From contig CBDANZ010000004.1 in NCBI GenBank assembly GCA_965197865.1, forward strand, positions 310,001 through 374,000: a stretch of DNA of 64,000 bases, in the 5' to 3' direction. Shown here piece after piece: positions 8,383 through 16,114 of this stretch. The DNA comes from CBDANZ01 sp965197865. Lineage in GTDB: Bacteria > Acidobacteriota > Vicinamibacteria > Vicinamibacterales > CAVVIG01. The notes under the pieces were generated by a model. That model was not told where the DNA came from. It was given only the letters and a program-made list of their open reading frames with translations, and did no database searches. Within the stretch, counting starts at the first letter, position 1. Each line of letters opens with the position of its first letter. Made by a program: the position numbers and the translations under genes.

Positions 8383-9272
8383 GTGGCGCCCAGTCGATCT
8401 CCACCCATCGGGCGTATGGTGTGCAGCGCGTCTGCCGCGTGTGGGCACGGCCGCGGTCGAGTGTATATGCGCGGCGGCAGGCACCGCGGGACTGCGCGCG
8501 CGGGCATCGCCGCGGGCCCGTCGGTGTGGCCCCGGACGAGGTCCTGGTGGGCCACATCCGCCGGGTGCTTGAGGCGTCGCCGTTTCATGGTGAGGGCTAC
8601 CGGAAAGTCTGGGCGACGCTGCGGGTCGAGGGGATTCGGACCTCGCAGGAGCGGGTGCGCCGATGAATGCGTGCGCACGACCTCCAGGCCCCGCACCGCG
8701 TGGGCCAGGCGCATGGCCCGACGGTGCACAACGGCACGATCACCACCGAGACGCCTGACGTGATGTGGGGCACCGACATGACGACCACGGTGACCGTCGC
8801 CGAGGGGGCGGCCTGTGTCTTCGTGGCCGTTGACCACTGCACGGCCGAGTGCATCGGTCTTCATGCGGCCAAGAGCGGCAACCGCTTCGAGGCCCTGGAG
8901 CCCATCCGCCAGGGTGTCCGCGAACGCTTCGGCGGGGTCGGCGACGGCGCCGCCCGCGGGCTGCGGCTGCGGCACGACCACGGGTCGAACTACCTGGCCG
9001 CCGATTCCCAACAGGAGATCGCGTTCTTCGGGATTGAGAGTTCCCCGAGCTTTGTGCGAGCGCCCGAAGGCAACGGCGTGGCGGAGCGCTTCATCCGCAC
9101 GCTGAAGGAAAATCTCTTGTGGGTGCGGCGCTTCGAGACCATCGAAGACCTCCGCCTGGCCTTGCTCGCGTTCAAGCGGACATACAACGAACAATGGATG
9201 CTCGAGAAATACGCGTACCGAAGCCCCGCGCAGGTGCGACGCGACCTCGTCGGGCTGGACGCGGCCGCGTAG
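8379..9272 (+). pseudogene. IS3-type transposase orfB with in-frame stop (element B)
   Basis: Integrase-core transposase. The N-terminal part runs to TGA at 8664-8666 (VRR then stop) and the same frame resumes at once with MRAHDLQAPHR and the catalytic core: WGTDMTTT (first Asp), LRHDHGSNY (second Asp) and GNGVAERFIRTLKENL (Glu). The stop falls at the VRRLMR position conserved in relatives. The core starts at ATG 8667 but would lack the N-terminal HTH region. It is therefore inactive unless the stop is read through. Confidence 0.75.
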
Positions 9273-9393
9273 ATGCGAATACCGTCAAACCACTGTCCAA
9301 GAACCCTGGGGCGGTACAGTCCTCGTCAAACGTATCGTTCTGCTTGGGCTGGCGGTAGTGCTGTTCTTATTCGGTGTTGCGAGCGCGTTGTAG

Positions 9394-9761
9394 TGGCGCA
9401 TGGACACGACGATTACTGGCAAGTTCGTGTTTGGTCCAGAACTTCAACTCGACATTGCTGCTGGGAGGCCAAGGTCTCATTCCCGTTGACGAAGCGCTGC
9501 CGCTCCCGCGTCCTGACGTCCCCTCCGCACCGCCGCGTTCAGCGACGCCACCCAGCTGCCGACTGGCCTAGTTTTCCTCCGCTAAGGTGGTCACATGTTG
9601 CTCCGTCCTTGACAAACTCTCGCACACTCCGCCACCGTTTGCCCGGATCTCGTTTTGGCGGCTGTTTACAAGCTGAAACGCCACTGTCTTATTAGCTCAG
9701 CTGGCATCGTTCTTGTTATTCTTCATCTCTTGCTGGTGGCCAACTCAACAGACTGCACACA
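9394..9761. other. No gene recognised
   Basis: 368 bases between the end of the split membrane gene and the lipoprotein gene. Short frames exist on both strands but none has a family-like motif or a ribosome binding site. No repeat or hairpin of note was seen. Confidence 0.4.
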
Positions 9762-10364
9762 ATGGAGAAACTACGTTTGATTAAGTCACTCGAATCCAGC
9801 ATCGGAACTCGCGGCTTTCACTATGTTGCTTTGTGTCTTTGTTTAATGTTTCCCGCTTGTGTGTCAGAGCCTGAAGAGTGGATAGATGTGCCGCTGGCCG
9901 ATAACGTCTACTTTGAAGTCCGTCCGGTTTACCAGGCGGACCGGGTTGAAATTCCAGTTCCTGCCAACTCGGATCTGGAATACATGCTGGACATGAAACA
10001 AGGTCATTCAGTGTCCTATCAGTGGAGATCCACAGACATCTCGAATCCTGAACTTCTTCTTGCGGAGTTTCATGGTCACACCGTAAGAGATTCTGAAGAG
10101 CCTGGACATGTCATGTTTTTTAAGCGGGGGCGTGGCGACACGTCGGATGGCTATCTGGTCGCGCCTTTTGACGGTGTGCATGGGTGGTATTTTTCGAACG
10201 AAACGGATAGTGACATCAGTATCACTCTCTCGCTGTCTGGTTTCTACACAATACCTGACCCTGAACTAGCACTTGTTCTGGGAGCTAACCGCCGTGTCGG
10301 TCAGCCAGCGCCGGAACGACTCGCTGTCCAGGATCAGTGTTCAGCCTTCGCGGGCCGGTCATAG
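9762..10364 (+). CDS. Putative lipoprotein, unknown function
   Basis: A 200-residue protein with a late hydrophobic segment YVALCLCLMFPAC, whose Cys could be a lipidation site. The body reads KQGHSVSYQWRS, LLAEFHGHTVRD and YLVAPFDGVHGWYFSNETDS then ITLSLSGFY. A beta-sandwich protein with an APFDGxHGWYxxN motif is known from marine gammaproteobacteria, usually unannotated. The C-terminal 30 residues after GFYTIPDPE look unrelated and may be read-through into flanking DNA. Base composition is visibly lower in G+C than the surroundings, suggesting transfer. No good ribosome binding site is seen. Confidence 0.55.
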   Translation: MEKLRLIKSLESSIGTRGFHYVALCLCLMFPACVSEPEEWIDVPLADNVYFEVRPVYQADRVEIPVPANSDLEYMLDMKQGHSVSYQWRSTDISNPELLLAEFHGHTVRDSEEPGHVMFFKRGRGDTSDGYLVAPFDGVHGWYFSNETDSDISITLSLSGFYTIPDPELALVLGANRRVGQPAPERLAVQDQCSAFAGRS

Positions 10365-10551
10365 CTCACCTCAGGGCCCATCAATGGAAAGTCCCTACAA
10401 GCATCCCCACAGCGAAATCCCGCTCGCCGCGAAGGAGGGCCGGCAAGAGGAATGCGAGGTACATACCGCCGAGAAGTAGCACGTCACCTCCCGTGAGCGG
10501 ACACTTGCCCTTTGCGCGCGCCGGCAAGCGGAAAAGGCCGGCACTCACGCC

Positions 10552-10686
10552 CTATAAGAGGCCGAAGACGTACGCAAATTGCGCTTCCGCAGTTCCAAGA
10601 GTCCACCCTACTGCCAGTAGCCCTCCCCAAATGATGAGCTGGTCCCACCCAGCCTCGGCTTGACACATCTGCCTTCGGATGTTCAC
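10552..10686 (-). CDS. Small hydrophobic protein
   Basis: A 44-codon frame starting at GTG, whose first bases overlap the TGA of the upstream frame (GTGA). It reads MNIRRQMCQAEAGWDQLIIW then GGLLAVGWTLGTAEAQFAYV, a single possible membrane helix. The 4-base overlap with the upstream frame suggests coupled translation. The reading is short and the function unknown. Confidence 0.35.
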   Translation of the reverse strand: MNIRRQMCQAEAGWDQLIIWGGLLAVGWTLGTAEAQFAYVFGLL

Positions 10687-10876
10687 GTTACCTTCCTGAA
10701 GTGCATGACGCCATTCGAGTCTTGGATATACAGCTTCCCCGCCTTGTACAGGTAGGCCGCAAGCGCTTCTGAACGGAGTACGGCGTCGAGCGCCCAGTCT
10801 CGAGCGAGCCGGCGACCGCCCCTCGTGAAGAGATACGATGCACCGAAGGAAAACAGCGCCCATCTGAAGCCGCCAA
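10683..10876 (-). pseudogene. 3' part of a gene cut by IS3-type element A copy 2
   Basis: The minus strand is open from the IS boundary at 10877 and reads GGFRWALFSFGASYLFTRGG, RRLARDWALDAVLRSEALAA and YLYKAGKLYIQDSNGVMHFR before a TGA. This has a protein-like composition with one hydrophobic segment, but no start; its 5' part lay beyond the IS and is not present on the other flank. No family is recognised. Confidence 0.5.
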
Positions 10877-10915
10877 TGAACCGTACCGGGTTTCTCGGAG
10901 ACTGGATTCATTGAA

Positions 10916-11812
10916 TCAGGCCACCTTGGCCTGCTCATAGTACTGCGCTTCAAACTCCGCCGGCGGCACGTCTCCAATCGGTCCCAGCAACCGCCGCATG
11001 TTGAACCAATCCACCCACTCCAGCGTGGCGAATTCCACGGCCTCGAGCGTGCGCCACGGCCCTCGTCGTCGAATCACCTCCGTCTTGTAGAGTCCGATCA
11101 CCGACTCGGCGAGGGCGTTATCGAACGCATCGCCTTGGCTCCCGACCGATGGCGCAATGCCGGCGGCCGCGAGACGATCCGTGTACCGCATCGAAAGATA
11201 CTGCGTGCCGCGATCGCTGTGATGCACGAGGCTGGTCAGCGCGTCGCCGCGGCGCGCGTAGATGGCCTGCTCCAAGGCGTCGAGCACGAAGTCCGTGCGC
11301 ATCGAGGCCGACACCCGCCAGCCCACGATGCGCCGCGCGAAGACGTCGATCACGAACGCCACGTAGGTGAACCCACCCCAGGTCGCCACGTAGGTGAAGT
11401 CTGAGACCCAGAGCTGATTCGGACGGGTCGCCACGAACTGGCGATCGACGAGATCTGCGGGCCGGCTGCCATTGCCCGCGTGCGTGGTCGTGATCCACGC
11501 GCGCCCACGCCCCGCGCCTTCCAGGCCCATCGCCCGCATCAGCCGACCCACCGTGCCTCGTGCCACGCAGAACCCTTCGCGACGCAGCTGTTTCCAGACC
11601 TTGCGCGGCCCGTACACCTGATGATGCTCGTCATACACCCGCTGAATCTCCGGGCGCAGCGCATCATCGCGTTGTGCCCGGGCCGAGCGACGCGTCGGAT
11701 CGACCTGCGCCGCCCGATGGCGGTGATACGTCGAGGGGGCGATCGGCAGCACGGTGCAGATCGGCTCGACCCCGTACTGATCCCGATGGTCGTGAATGAA
11801 GCGAACCATCAC
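10916..11812 (-). CDS. IS3-family transposase orfB (element A copy 2)
   Basis: 298 residues, identical in reading to the orfB at 3039-3935, with Asp138, Asp200 and Glu236 intact. Confidence 0.95.
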   Translation of the reverse strand: MMVRFIHDHRDQYGVEPICTVLPIAPSTYHRHRAAQVDPTRRSARAQRDDALRPEIQRVYDEHHQVYGPRKVWKQLRREGFCVARGTVGRLMRAMGLEGAGRGRAWITTTHAGNGSRPADLVDRQFVATRPNQLWVSDFTYVATWGGFTYVAFVIDVFARRIVGWRVSASMRTDFVLDALEQAIYARRGDALTSLVHHSDRGTQYLSMRYTDRLAAAGIAPSVGSQGDAFDNALAESVIGLYKTEVIRRRGPWRTLEAVEFATLEWVDWFNMRRLLGPIGDVPPAEFEAQYYEQAKVA

Positions 11813-12138
11813 TTCCCGCGGCGGTCGAGCTCCGCCTGGGCAAAATACGCGGACGCCTTCCGCAGGATCTCGTTCGCCCGCTTCAGCTCGCGAACCTCGC
11901 GCTCCAGTTCCTTGAGGCGCTCTCGCTCGCTCGTCGTCAACCCTGGGCGATAGCCGGCGTCACGCTGTGCCTGGCGTACCCACTTCCGTAGCGTCTCGGC
12001 CGTGCAGCCAAGCTTCGGCGCCACCGACTGCAACACGCCCCACTCCGACGCGTGAGTGGCGCGATGCTCCTCGACCATCCGAAACGCGCGCTCACGCACC
12101 TCCGGAGAAAACCGACTTGGACGTCCCATAGACCCCAT
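11809..12138 (-). CDS. IS3-family transposase orfA (element A copy 2)
   Basis: 109 residues, the same as the orfA at 3932-4261 except for Val to Phe at position 20 (RERAFRMVEE). It overlaps orfB by 4 bases. Confidence 0.93.
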   Translation of the reverse strand: MGSMGRPSRFSPEVRERAFRMVEEHRATHASEWGVLQSVAPKLGCTAETLRKWVRQAQRDAGYRPGLTTSERERLKELEREVRELKRANEILRKASAYFAQAELDRRGK

Positions 12139-12254
12139 CCTCCCAAGTAATGAGGTCTCCGAGAAACCCGGTACGGTTCATCTCCAGAAGTCGTTACTTT
12201 CAGCCCTCCTAATCGCATAAAACATCACCGTCACCTGACCCCTGATCAACAAGG

Positions 12255-13684
12255 GAGTCAAGCCCATTCTTAGTTGAAACTCTCCGCGACTCCTGATGGC
12301 TTACGCGGCTTTCGTCTTCGATGTCGTCGTGTCGATCTTCAACTCTCGCTTCAATGCGTCACGAAGCCTGGGCAGGTGCCGGTAGCCCATCACCTTGCGT
12401 AGACGCGGCTCGATGTCCAGGAGCGCCGTGGCGAGCCCGCGCTGGCGTTGACTTGAGTTCTGCCAGGGATCGACCTTCGCACAGCGCTCCTCAATGAGCG
12501 CGTTGATGGACTCGAGGCCGTTCGTCGTCTTCAGCGACCGGCCCAGCACGCCATACACGCCGAGGCGATGCAACGTCAGGGTCTCGTCCAGGCCTTCCGC
12601 TAGACTGCCGGCCGCCGATTGGTTCCGATCCGCCAGCTCAGGCTGGAGCGACTGGAGGGCGGCGAGGGCCTCGTCGTACTCCGGACGGTTGTAGGCGCGC
12701 TGGAGACGCTGCCGCCACACCGGCTGCTCACGCTTGGTCAGGTCACTCACCACATTCTCGCGCTTGTGCCATTGACACCGTTGCACCAGGGCGCGGTGGC
12801 GGAAGGCGTGCCGCACGGCCGTCCGGAGCCCCTTGCCGCCATCTACGATCACCAGAAGCCCCTGGGAAACATCGAGGCCCCGCTCGACCAAGGACCGGAG
12901 GAACGGGGTCAACACCTGCTCGTTCTCGGTGTCCGTCTCGACAAAGCCCAGGAACCGTTTGCCCCCCGTCATCGTGATGCCCAGCGCGACGACCATCGTC
13001 GCCTCGGCGAACGTCTTGCCGTCCAGCACGAGGGCCACAACGTCCTCCCCGGAGAGGTCCCGCTCCTGGAGTTCGCGGAGTTTCGTCGCGCTGGCCTGAA
13101 TGAACGCGCGGGACACCGTCGACCCCGACAGGCCGATCGCCAGGGGAATCGCCTCGGCGGCCGCCGCGTCGTTGCGGCACGAGATCCCATACAGCACGCG
13201 CCTCAACAACAGGTCATTGACGGCGCGATCGCCATGCAGCGCCTCGTACGACCGTAGTGGAATCTCGCGCTCCGTGACATGGCGAATCCGGGGCACGCGA
13301 ATCGGCACGCGCTGGCCGGCCAACCCGACCGTCCCGGGGTTGCTCCCATGACGGCGCCCGCCGACTGACGGGTCTTTGCGGGCGTAGCGTTCGCCAGCCA
13401 GCGCGGTCACTTCCTCGTCGAGCAATTCCTCGATGTGCAGCAACCCCAGCGGAATCAAGGACCGGATCAATTCCACCTTGGCATCGACCTCCAGCTCCGC
13501 GTACCCCTCTCGGGCGATGACGTCGACCGCGCCCAACGTGCGACCTTTCTTGCGCTTCCTGACCGATCGTAGGACACTGCTCATCTCGGCTCCTTTCTCT
13601 CGTGGCGTGATGTTCGTCTCGCAACGTCATCAAACCACAGGGTTTGGAGCCGCTTCAATTTCCAACTAAGTTTCGCTCATACTC
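12255..13684. mobile_element. IS256-family element A, copy 1
   Basis: 1430 bp; ends read inward GAGTCAAGCCCATTCTTAGT (left) and GAGTATGAGCGAAACTTAGT (right). The flanks CAACAAGG (12247-12254) and CAACAAGT (13685-13692) are an 8 bp duplication with one mismatch, as expected for IS256 elements. A second full copy is at 45272-46701 and a fragment at 34183-34496. Confidence 0.92.
12301..13584 (-). CDS. IS256-family (Mutator-type) transposase (element A copy 1)
   Basis: A 427-residue DDE transposase. The catalytic Asp188 lies in VVALVLDGKTF, Asp248 in LLVIVDGGKGL, and the Glu in TTNGLESINALIEE, with the C/H signature RCQWHKRENV between them. The N-terminal part carries the DNA-binding region (LLDEEVTALAGERYARKDPS). 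Length is normal. It differs from the copy at 45318 by a few residues (IPLAIG for IPGAIG, TGGKRF for TGDKRF, LTPFLR for LTTFLR). Upstream, CTCGGCTCCTTTCTC on the plus strand corresponds to GGAGCC before the ATG, a usable ribosome binding site. Confidence 0.95.
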   Translation of the reverse strand: MSSVLRSVRKRKKGRTLGAVDVIAREGYAELEVDAKVELIRSLIPLGLLHIEELLDEEVTALAGERYARKDPSVGGRRHGSNPGTVGLAGQRVPIRVPRIRHVTEREIPLRSYEALHGDRAVNDLLLRRVLYGISCRNDAAAAEAIPLAIGLSGSTVSRAFIQASATKLRELQERDLSGEDVVALVLDGKTFAEATMVVALGITMTGGKRFLGFVETDTENEQVLTPFLRSLVERGLDVSQGLLVIVDGGKGLRTAVRHAFRHRALVQRCQWHKRENVVSDLTKREQPVWRQRLQRAYNRPEYDEALAALQSLQPELADRNQSAAGSLAEGLDETLTLHRLGVYGVLGRSLKTTNGLESINALIEERCAKVDPWQNSSQRQRGLATALLDIEPRLRKVMGYRHLPRLRDALKRELKIDTTTSKTKAA

Positions 13685-14164
13685 CAACAAGTACTTATCC
13701 TTCGGCTCCATCGGATGGGCCACCCGCAACAGGCGATTGCTGAAGTTGTTGGCGTCCACCAGGCCACCGTAAGCCGGGTGCTAACTGCACTCGATGACAC
13801 GCGCTTTTTTGCCAAAGCCCTTCTGCATGCAGCGGCCCTCCCGATTGCTGAAGCCACGATAGATGGGGTGATGGCGTCCGCGGAAATGGGAAAACCTCAG
13901 CCAGGCATTCGTGTGCTGGAGGACTTGGGCGTGCTGCCAAGGGGGAACGCGCGCGCGGCAGGCCCGGACATCGACATCTGCGTCGGCGAGCCCGGCTCGC
14001 CAGCCGGGGAGGACCCGTTCGACGACGAAGTGATCGACGTTGAGTCCCTGCCGATCGCCGATTTGACACAAAACTCCTCGGTATCTGACTTTTGATGAGG
14101 CAGGTGAGTCACCGTTTCGCGTAGGTCGGCGTCTGGCCCTCTCTCTGCCGGGCCGAAGAGATTG

Positions 14165-14380
14165 TCAGTCGCAGCTCTTCCGACGATACCGCTGAGCGCC
14201 CGCAACCGCGAGGCCGGTGCCGAGCAGGAGCAGGGTGGAGGGTTCGGGGACGGCCACAGGGGGCGGGTCAGAGTCGGGGTTCGCTAAACTGAGGCCTTCG
14301 CCTCGTTCTAGACGGCTCTGGCCCGTCGCAGGCCAGCGGTAGACGGTCGCTCGGGACACGCCCAGGCGCCTAGCCTGCAA
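14165..14380 (-). pseudogene. Recombinase HTH remnant joined to a PEP-CTERM anchor
   Basis: A 71-codon frame made of two pieces. The first, ARRLGVSRATVYRW, is the C-terminal helix-turn-helix of a resolvase/invertase-type recombinase. The second, VPEPSTLLLLGTGLAVAGAQ followed by RYRRKS, is a textbook PEP-CTERM sorting signal (VPEP motif, hydrophobic helix, basic end), which directs exported proteins to exosortase. A protein with both is implausible, so this is a deletion junction between two lost genes. It does imply that the host lineage has an exosortase system. Confidence 0.55.
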
Positions 14381-14589
14381 CGCGGGTAAGAGTTAGACAA
14401 GACAACTTGTTCGTTTGCGGCAGACATCACCAAGCCTAGTATGGCCAGCACTGGTCGAGTCAGCCCGATGGTTACGTGACCTTGAGGCAACCCCTTGGCT
14501 CGCCGGAGGTGAGGGGCTCCTGGTTTTTCAGACCATTGCCAGGGTGAGTCTTGCGGCACAATCAGGCCGATCGGCCAGGAGGGTGTGCC

Positions 14590-14856
14590 GTGAAGAGAAC
14601 GCGCTTTTCCGTCGAGCAGATCACCGGCGTGTTGCAGCAGGTCGGGGCCGGGGTACCGGTCGGGGACGTCTGCCGCCAGGTCGGCGTGTCCGAGCAGACG
14701 TTCTACCGCTGGAAGAAGGAATACGGCGGCATGCTGCCCAGTGAGGCCCGCGAGCTGAAACAACTGCGGGACGAAAATACGAAGCTCAAGCGTCTCGTCG
14801 CCGACCTGTCCCTGGACAAGGTCATGCTCCAGGATGTCGTCGAAAAAAAGTTCTGA
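14590..14856 (+). CDS. IS407-group orfA (element C copy 1)
   Basis: An 88-residue DNA-binding subunit. The GTG at 14590 is chosen because AGGAGGG ends 6 bases upstream. HTH_Tnp_1 sequence (RFSVEQITGVLQQVGAGVPV, DVCRQVGVSEQTFYRWKKEY) is followed by a zipper region (ELKQLRDENTKLKRLVADLS). The VMLQDVVEKKF end is typical of IS407/IS2-group orfA. An A-rich run (GAAAAAAAG) at the 3' end is a candidate site for the -1 frameshift that fuses orfA to orfB. Confidence 0.92.
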   Translation: MKRTRFSVEQITGVLQQVGAGVPVGDVCRQVGVSEQTFYRWKKEYGGMLPSEARELKQLRDENTKLKRLVADLSLDKVMLQDVVEKKF

Positions 14857-14879
14857 AGCCCGTCAAACAGCGTGAGGTC

Positions 14880-15698
14880 ATGCAGTATTTGATGGGCCGC
14901 TACGGCGTGAGCATCCGCCGCGCCTGCCGCGTCGTGAAGACGACGCGGTCATCGGTGTACTACACGCGCCGGAAGGATCCGCTCACGGCTCTGCGTCAGC
15001 GGGCGCGCGAACTGGCCCAGGCGCGCGTCCGGTTCGGCTATCGCCGGCTGCTGGTGTTGCTGCGGCGCGAAGGCTGGGACGTCGGCAAAGAGCGCTTCTA
15101 TCGCGTGTACATCGAGGAAGGCCTAGCGCTCCGGCGGAAGCGCCCGTGGCGCCACGCGACGGCCGGCCATCGCGAGCAGCGACGGCCAGCCATGACCCGC
15201 AACGATATCTGGAGCATGGATTTCGTGGCGGACGAGCTGGCCGACGGCCGCCGCTTCCGGACGCTCACCGTCATAGACCTGTTTACCCGCGAATGCCTGG
15301 CGATCGAGGTCGAACAGGGCCTTCGCGGACAGGATGTCGCGGCGACGCTGGAGCATCTCCGATTCGAGCGCGGGTTGCCCCAACGGATCTACTGCGACAA
15401 CGGGACCGAGTTCGTCAGCTCGGCGATGGAGCGCTGGGCCTACACCAACGGCGTCATCCTGGACTTCAGCCGGCGCGGCAAGCCCACGGACAATGCCACC
15501 ATCGAATCGTTCAACGGGCGGTTCCGGGAGGAATGTCTGAACGTGCATTGGTTCGCGTCGCTCGAGGACGCGCAGCAGAAGATCGACGCGTTTCGGTGGG
15601 ACTACAATGAGAATCATCCTCACCGGGCTCTCAAGGGGCTCAGCCCCAATGAATACGCCCGGCGAACGATGACAACGGCTGCGGACTCACCCGCGTAG
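14880..15698 (+). CDS. IS407-group transposase orfB (element C copy 1)
   Basis: A 272-residue integrase-core transposase. The triad is Asp114 (IWSMDFVAD), Asp173 (YCDNGTEF) and Glu209 (NATIESFNGRFREECLN), D-35-E spacing. An HTH_21 region (VRFGYRRLLVLLRREGWDVG) precedes the core and NENHPHRALKGLSPNEY follows it. The ORF opens 23 bases after the orfA stop and is probably expressed mainly as a frameshift fusion. Intact. Confidence 0.95.
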   Translation: MQYLMGRYGVSIRRACRVVKTTRSSVYYTRRKDPLTALRQRARELAQARVRFGYRRLLVLLRREGWDVGKERFYRVYIEEGLALRRKRPWRHATAGHREQRRPAMTRNDIWSMDFVADELADGRRFRTLTVIDLFTRECLAIEVEQGLRGQDVAATLEHLRFERGLPQRIYCDNGTEFVSSAMERWAYTNGVILDFSRRGKPTDNATIESFNGRFREECLNVHWFASLEDAQQKIDAFRWDYNENHPHRALKGLSPNEYARRTMTTAADSPA

Positions 15699-15774
15699 TG
15701 GTCCGAAAAGGCCGGTCCTCTCAGTGGGGTCATCGGTGTGTACCCGAGGTCATCCAATCGCACCATCTGCCTGC

Positions 15775-16053
15775 CTAGTACATGCGGTTGCCTACGCCGG
15801 ACAATTCATCCAACAAATCTAGCGCACACGCAGCGACGGACTTATCCTGGCTCACAGTCAGGCCCCCGATCCGCATCTCGCCGCGGTGCGCTGTCGACAC
15901 CGTCCAACCGTTCGAGCGGAGCCAGTCGGCGAACCGCTGCGCCGTGGGTGTGTCTTGCGGTTCGCCAATCTGATTGATCGACGGGTCGTTCACGTCGATG
16001 TCAATCACCCGTCCGTCGCTCTTGTATCGATCGAAGTCTGCTGGTACTCGCAT
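15775..16053 (-). CDS. Hypothetical protein, 92 aa
   Basis: Starts at the ATG at 16053 because GGAGGT lies 4-5 bases upstream on the minus strand. The protein reads MRVPADFDRYKSDGRVIDID, then AQRFADWLRSNGWTVSTAHR and MRIGGLTVSQDKSVAACALD. It is soluble, acidic, without Cys pairs or membrane segments. No family is recognised. It lies between an IS407-group copy and an IS1182-type element, 61 bp from the latter, so its own promoter region may have been disturbed. Confidence 0.6.
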   Translation of the reverse strand: MRVPADFDRYKSDGRVIDIDVNDPSINQIGEPQDTPTAQRFADWLRSNGWTVSTAHRGEMRIGGLTVSQDKSVAACALDLLDELSGVGNRMY

Positions 16054-16114
16054 CCGTACCTCCTGATGGGCACGTGCCGCGCGCCCTGCGTCACGATCCG
16101 CCACCGGGTGCTAA

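Larger units (their letters stand above)
7937..9318. mobile_element. IS3-type element B (single copy)
   Basis: About 1382 bp with imperfect terminal repeats: left TACATCGCCCTAGGGTTTTC, right, read inward, TGTACCGCCCCAGGGTTCTT, both followed by GGACA. The target duplication is GTCC, or GTCCT if one end base is shared (7933-7937 and 9319-9323). A short hairpin TGCGAGAA/TTCTCGCA lies just inside the left end, near the start of orfA. orfB carries an in-frame TGA, so this copy is probably immobile. Confidence 0.8.
7780..9393 (+). pseudogene. Small membrane protein gene split by an IS3-type element
   Basis: The 5' part (7780-7936) codes MSTVLLFTLAILALFALATV then a basic segment RLRIRFFKWIHWTW and EEHFERWV. 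The IS occupies 7937-9318. Removing the IS and one copy of the GTCC(T) duplication joins GTC CTC GTC in frame, and the protein continues LVKRIVLLGLAVVLFLFGVA to a TAG at 9391-9393. The restored product is about 75 residues with two hydrophobic helices flanking a basic, aromatic loop. Function unknown. With the IS in place, the frame stops at 7968 after a few IS-derived residues, so the second helix is lost. Confidence 0.7.
10877..12180. mobile_element. IS3-family element A, copy 2
   Basis: 1304 bp, the same element as 3000-4303 with identical terminal repeats. Flanking bases are CAA on the left and TCT on the right, so there is no target duplication. The left flank is a gene fragment on the minus strand; the right flank is a different, plus-strand gene. 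Confidence 0.95.
12181..14095 (+). pseudogene. Helix-turn-helix protein gene, split by IS256-type element and 5'-truncated
   Basis: The frame enters from the IS3-type boundary at 12181 (SPEVVTFSPPNRIKHHRHLT then PDQQ), is interrupted by the IS256-type element at 12255-13684, and resumes as VLILRLHRMGHPQQAIAEVV then GVHQATVSRVLTAL. The restored segment is a clear helix-turn-helix (QQAIAEVVGVHQATVSRVL). The remainder (ALLHAAALPIAEATIDGVMA, GIRVLEDLGVLPR) resembles small terminase-like or DNA-binding proteins, followed by an acidic tail ending at TGA 14093-14095. There is no start codon because the 5' end was removed with the IS3-type copy. Function beyond DNA binding is unknown. Confidence 0.6.
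14510..15723. mobile_element. IS3-family (IS407 group) element C, copy 1
   Basis: 1214 bp with imperfect terminal repeats, TGAGGGGCTCCTGGTTTTTC on the left and, read inward, TGAGAGGACCGGCCTTTTCG on the right. Flanks are GAGG and GTGG, so no exact 4 bp duplication. A second copy of identical length lies at 62050-63263, and comparison of the two sets the boundaries. Confidence 0.92.

Noticed and set aside
12254..13691. 6 bp target duplication for IS256-type element A
   Set aside because: Shifting the end by one or two bases gives an exact 8 bp duplication for copy 2 (CCTGAAGG) and 7 of 8 for copy 1, which fits the family.
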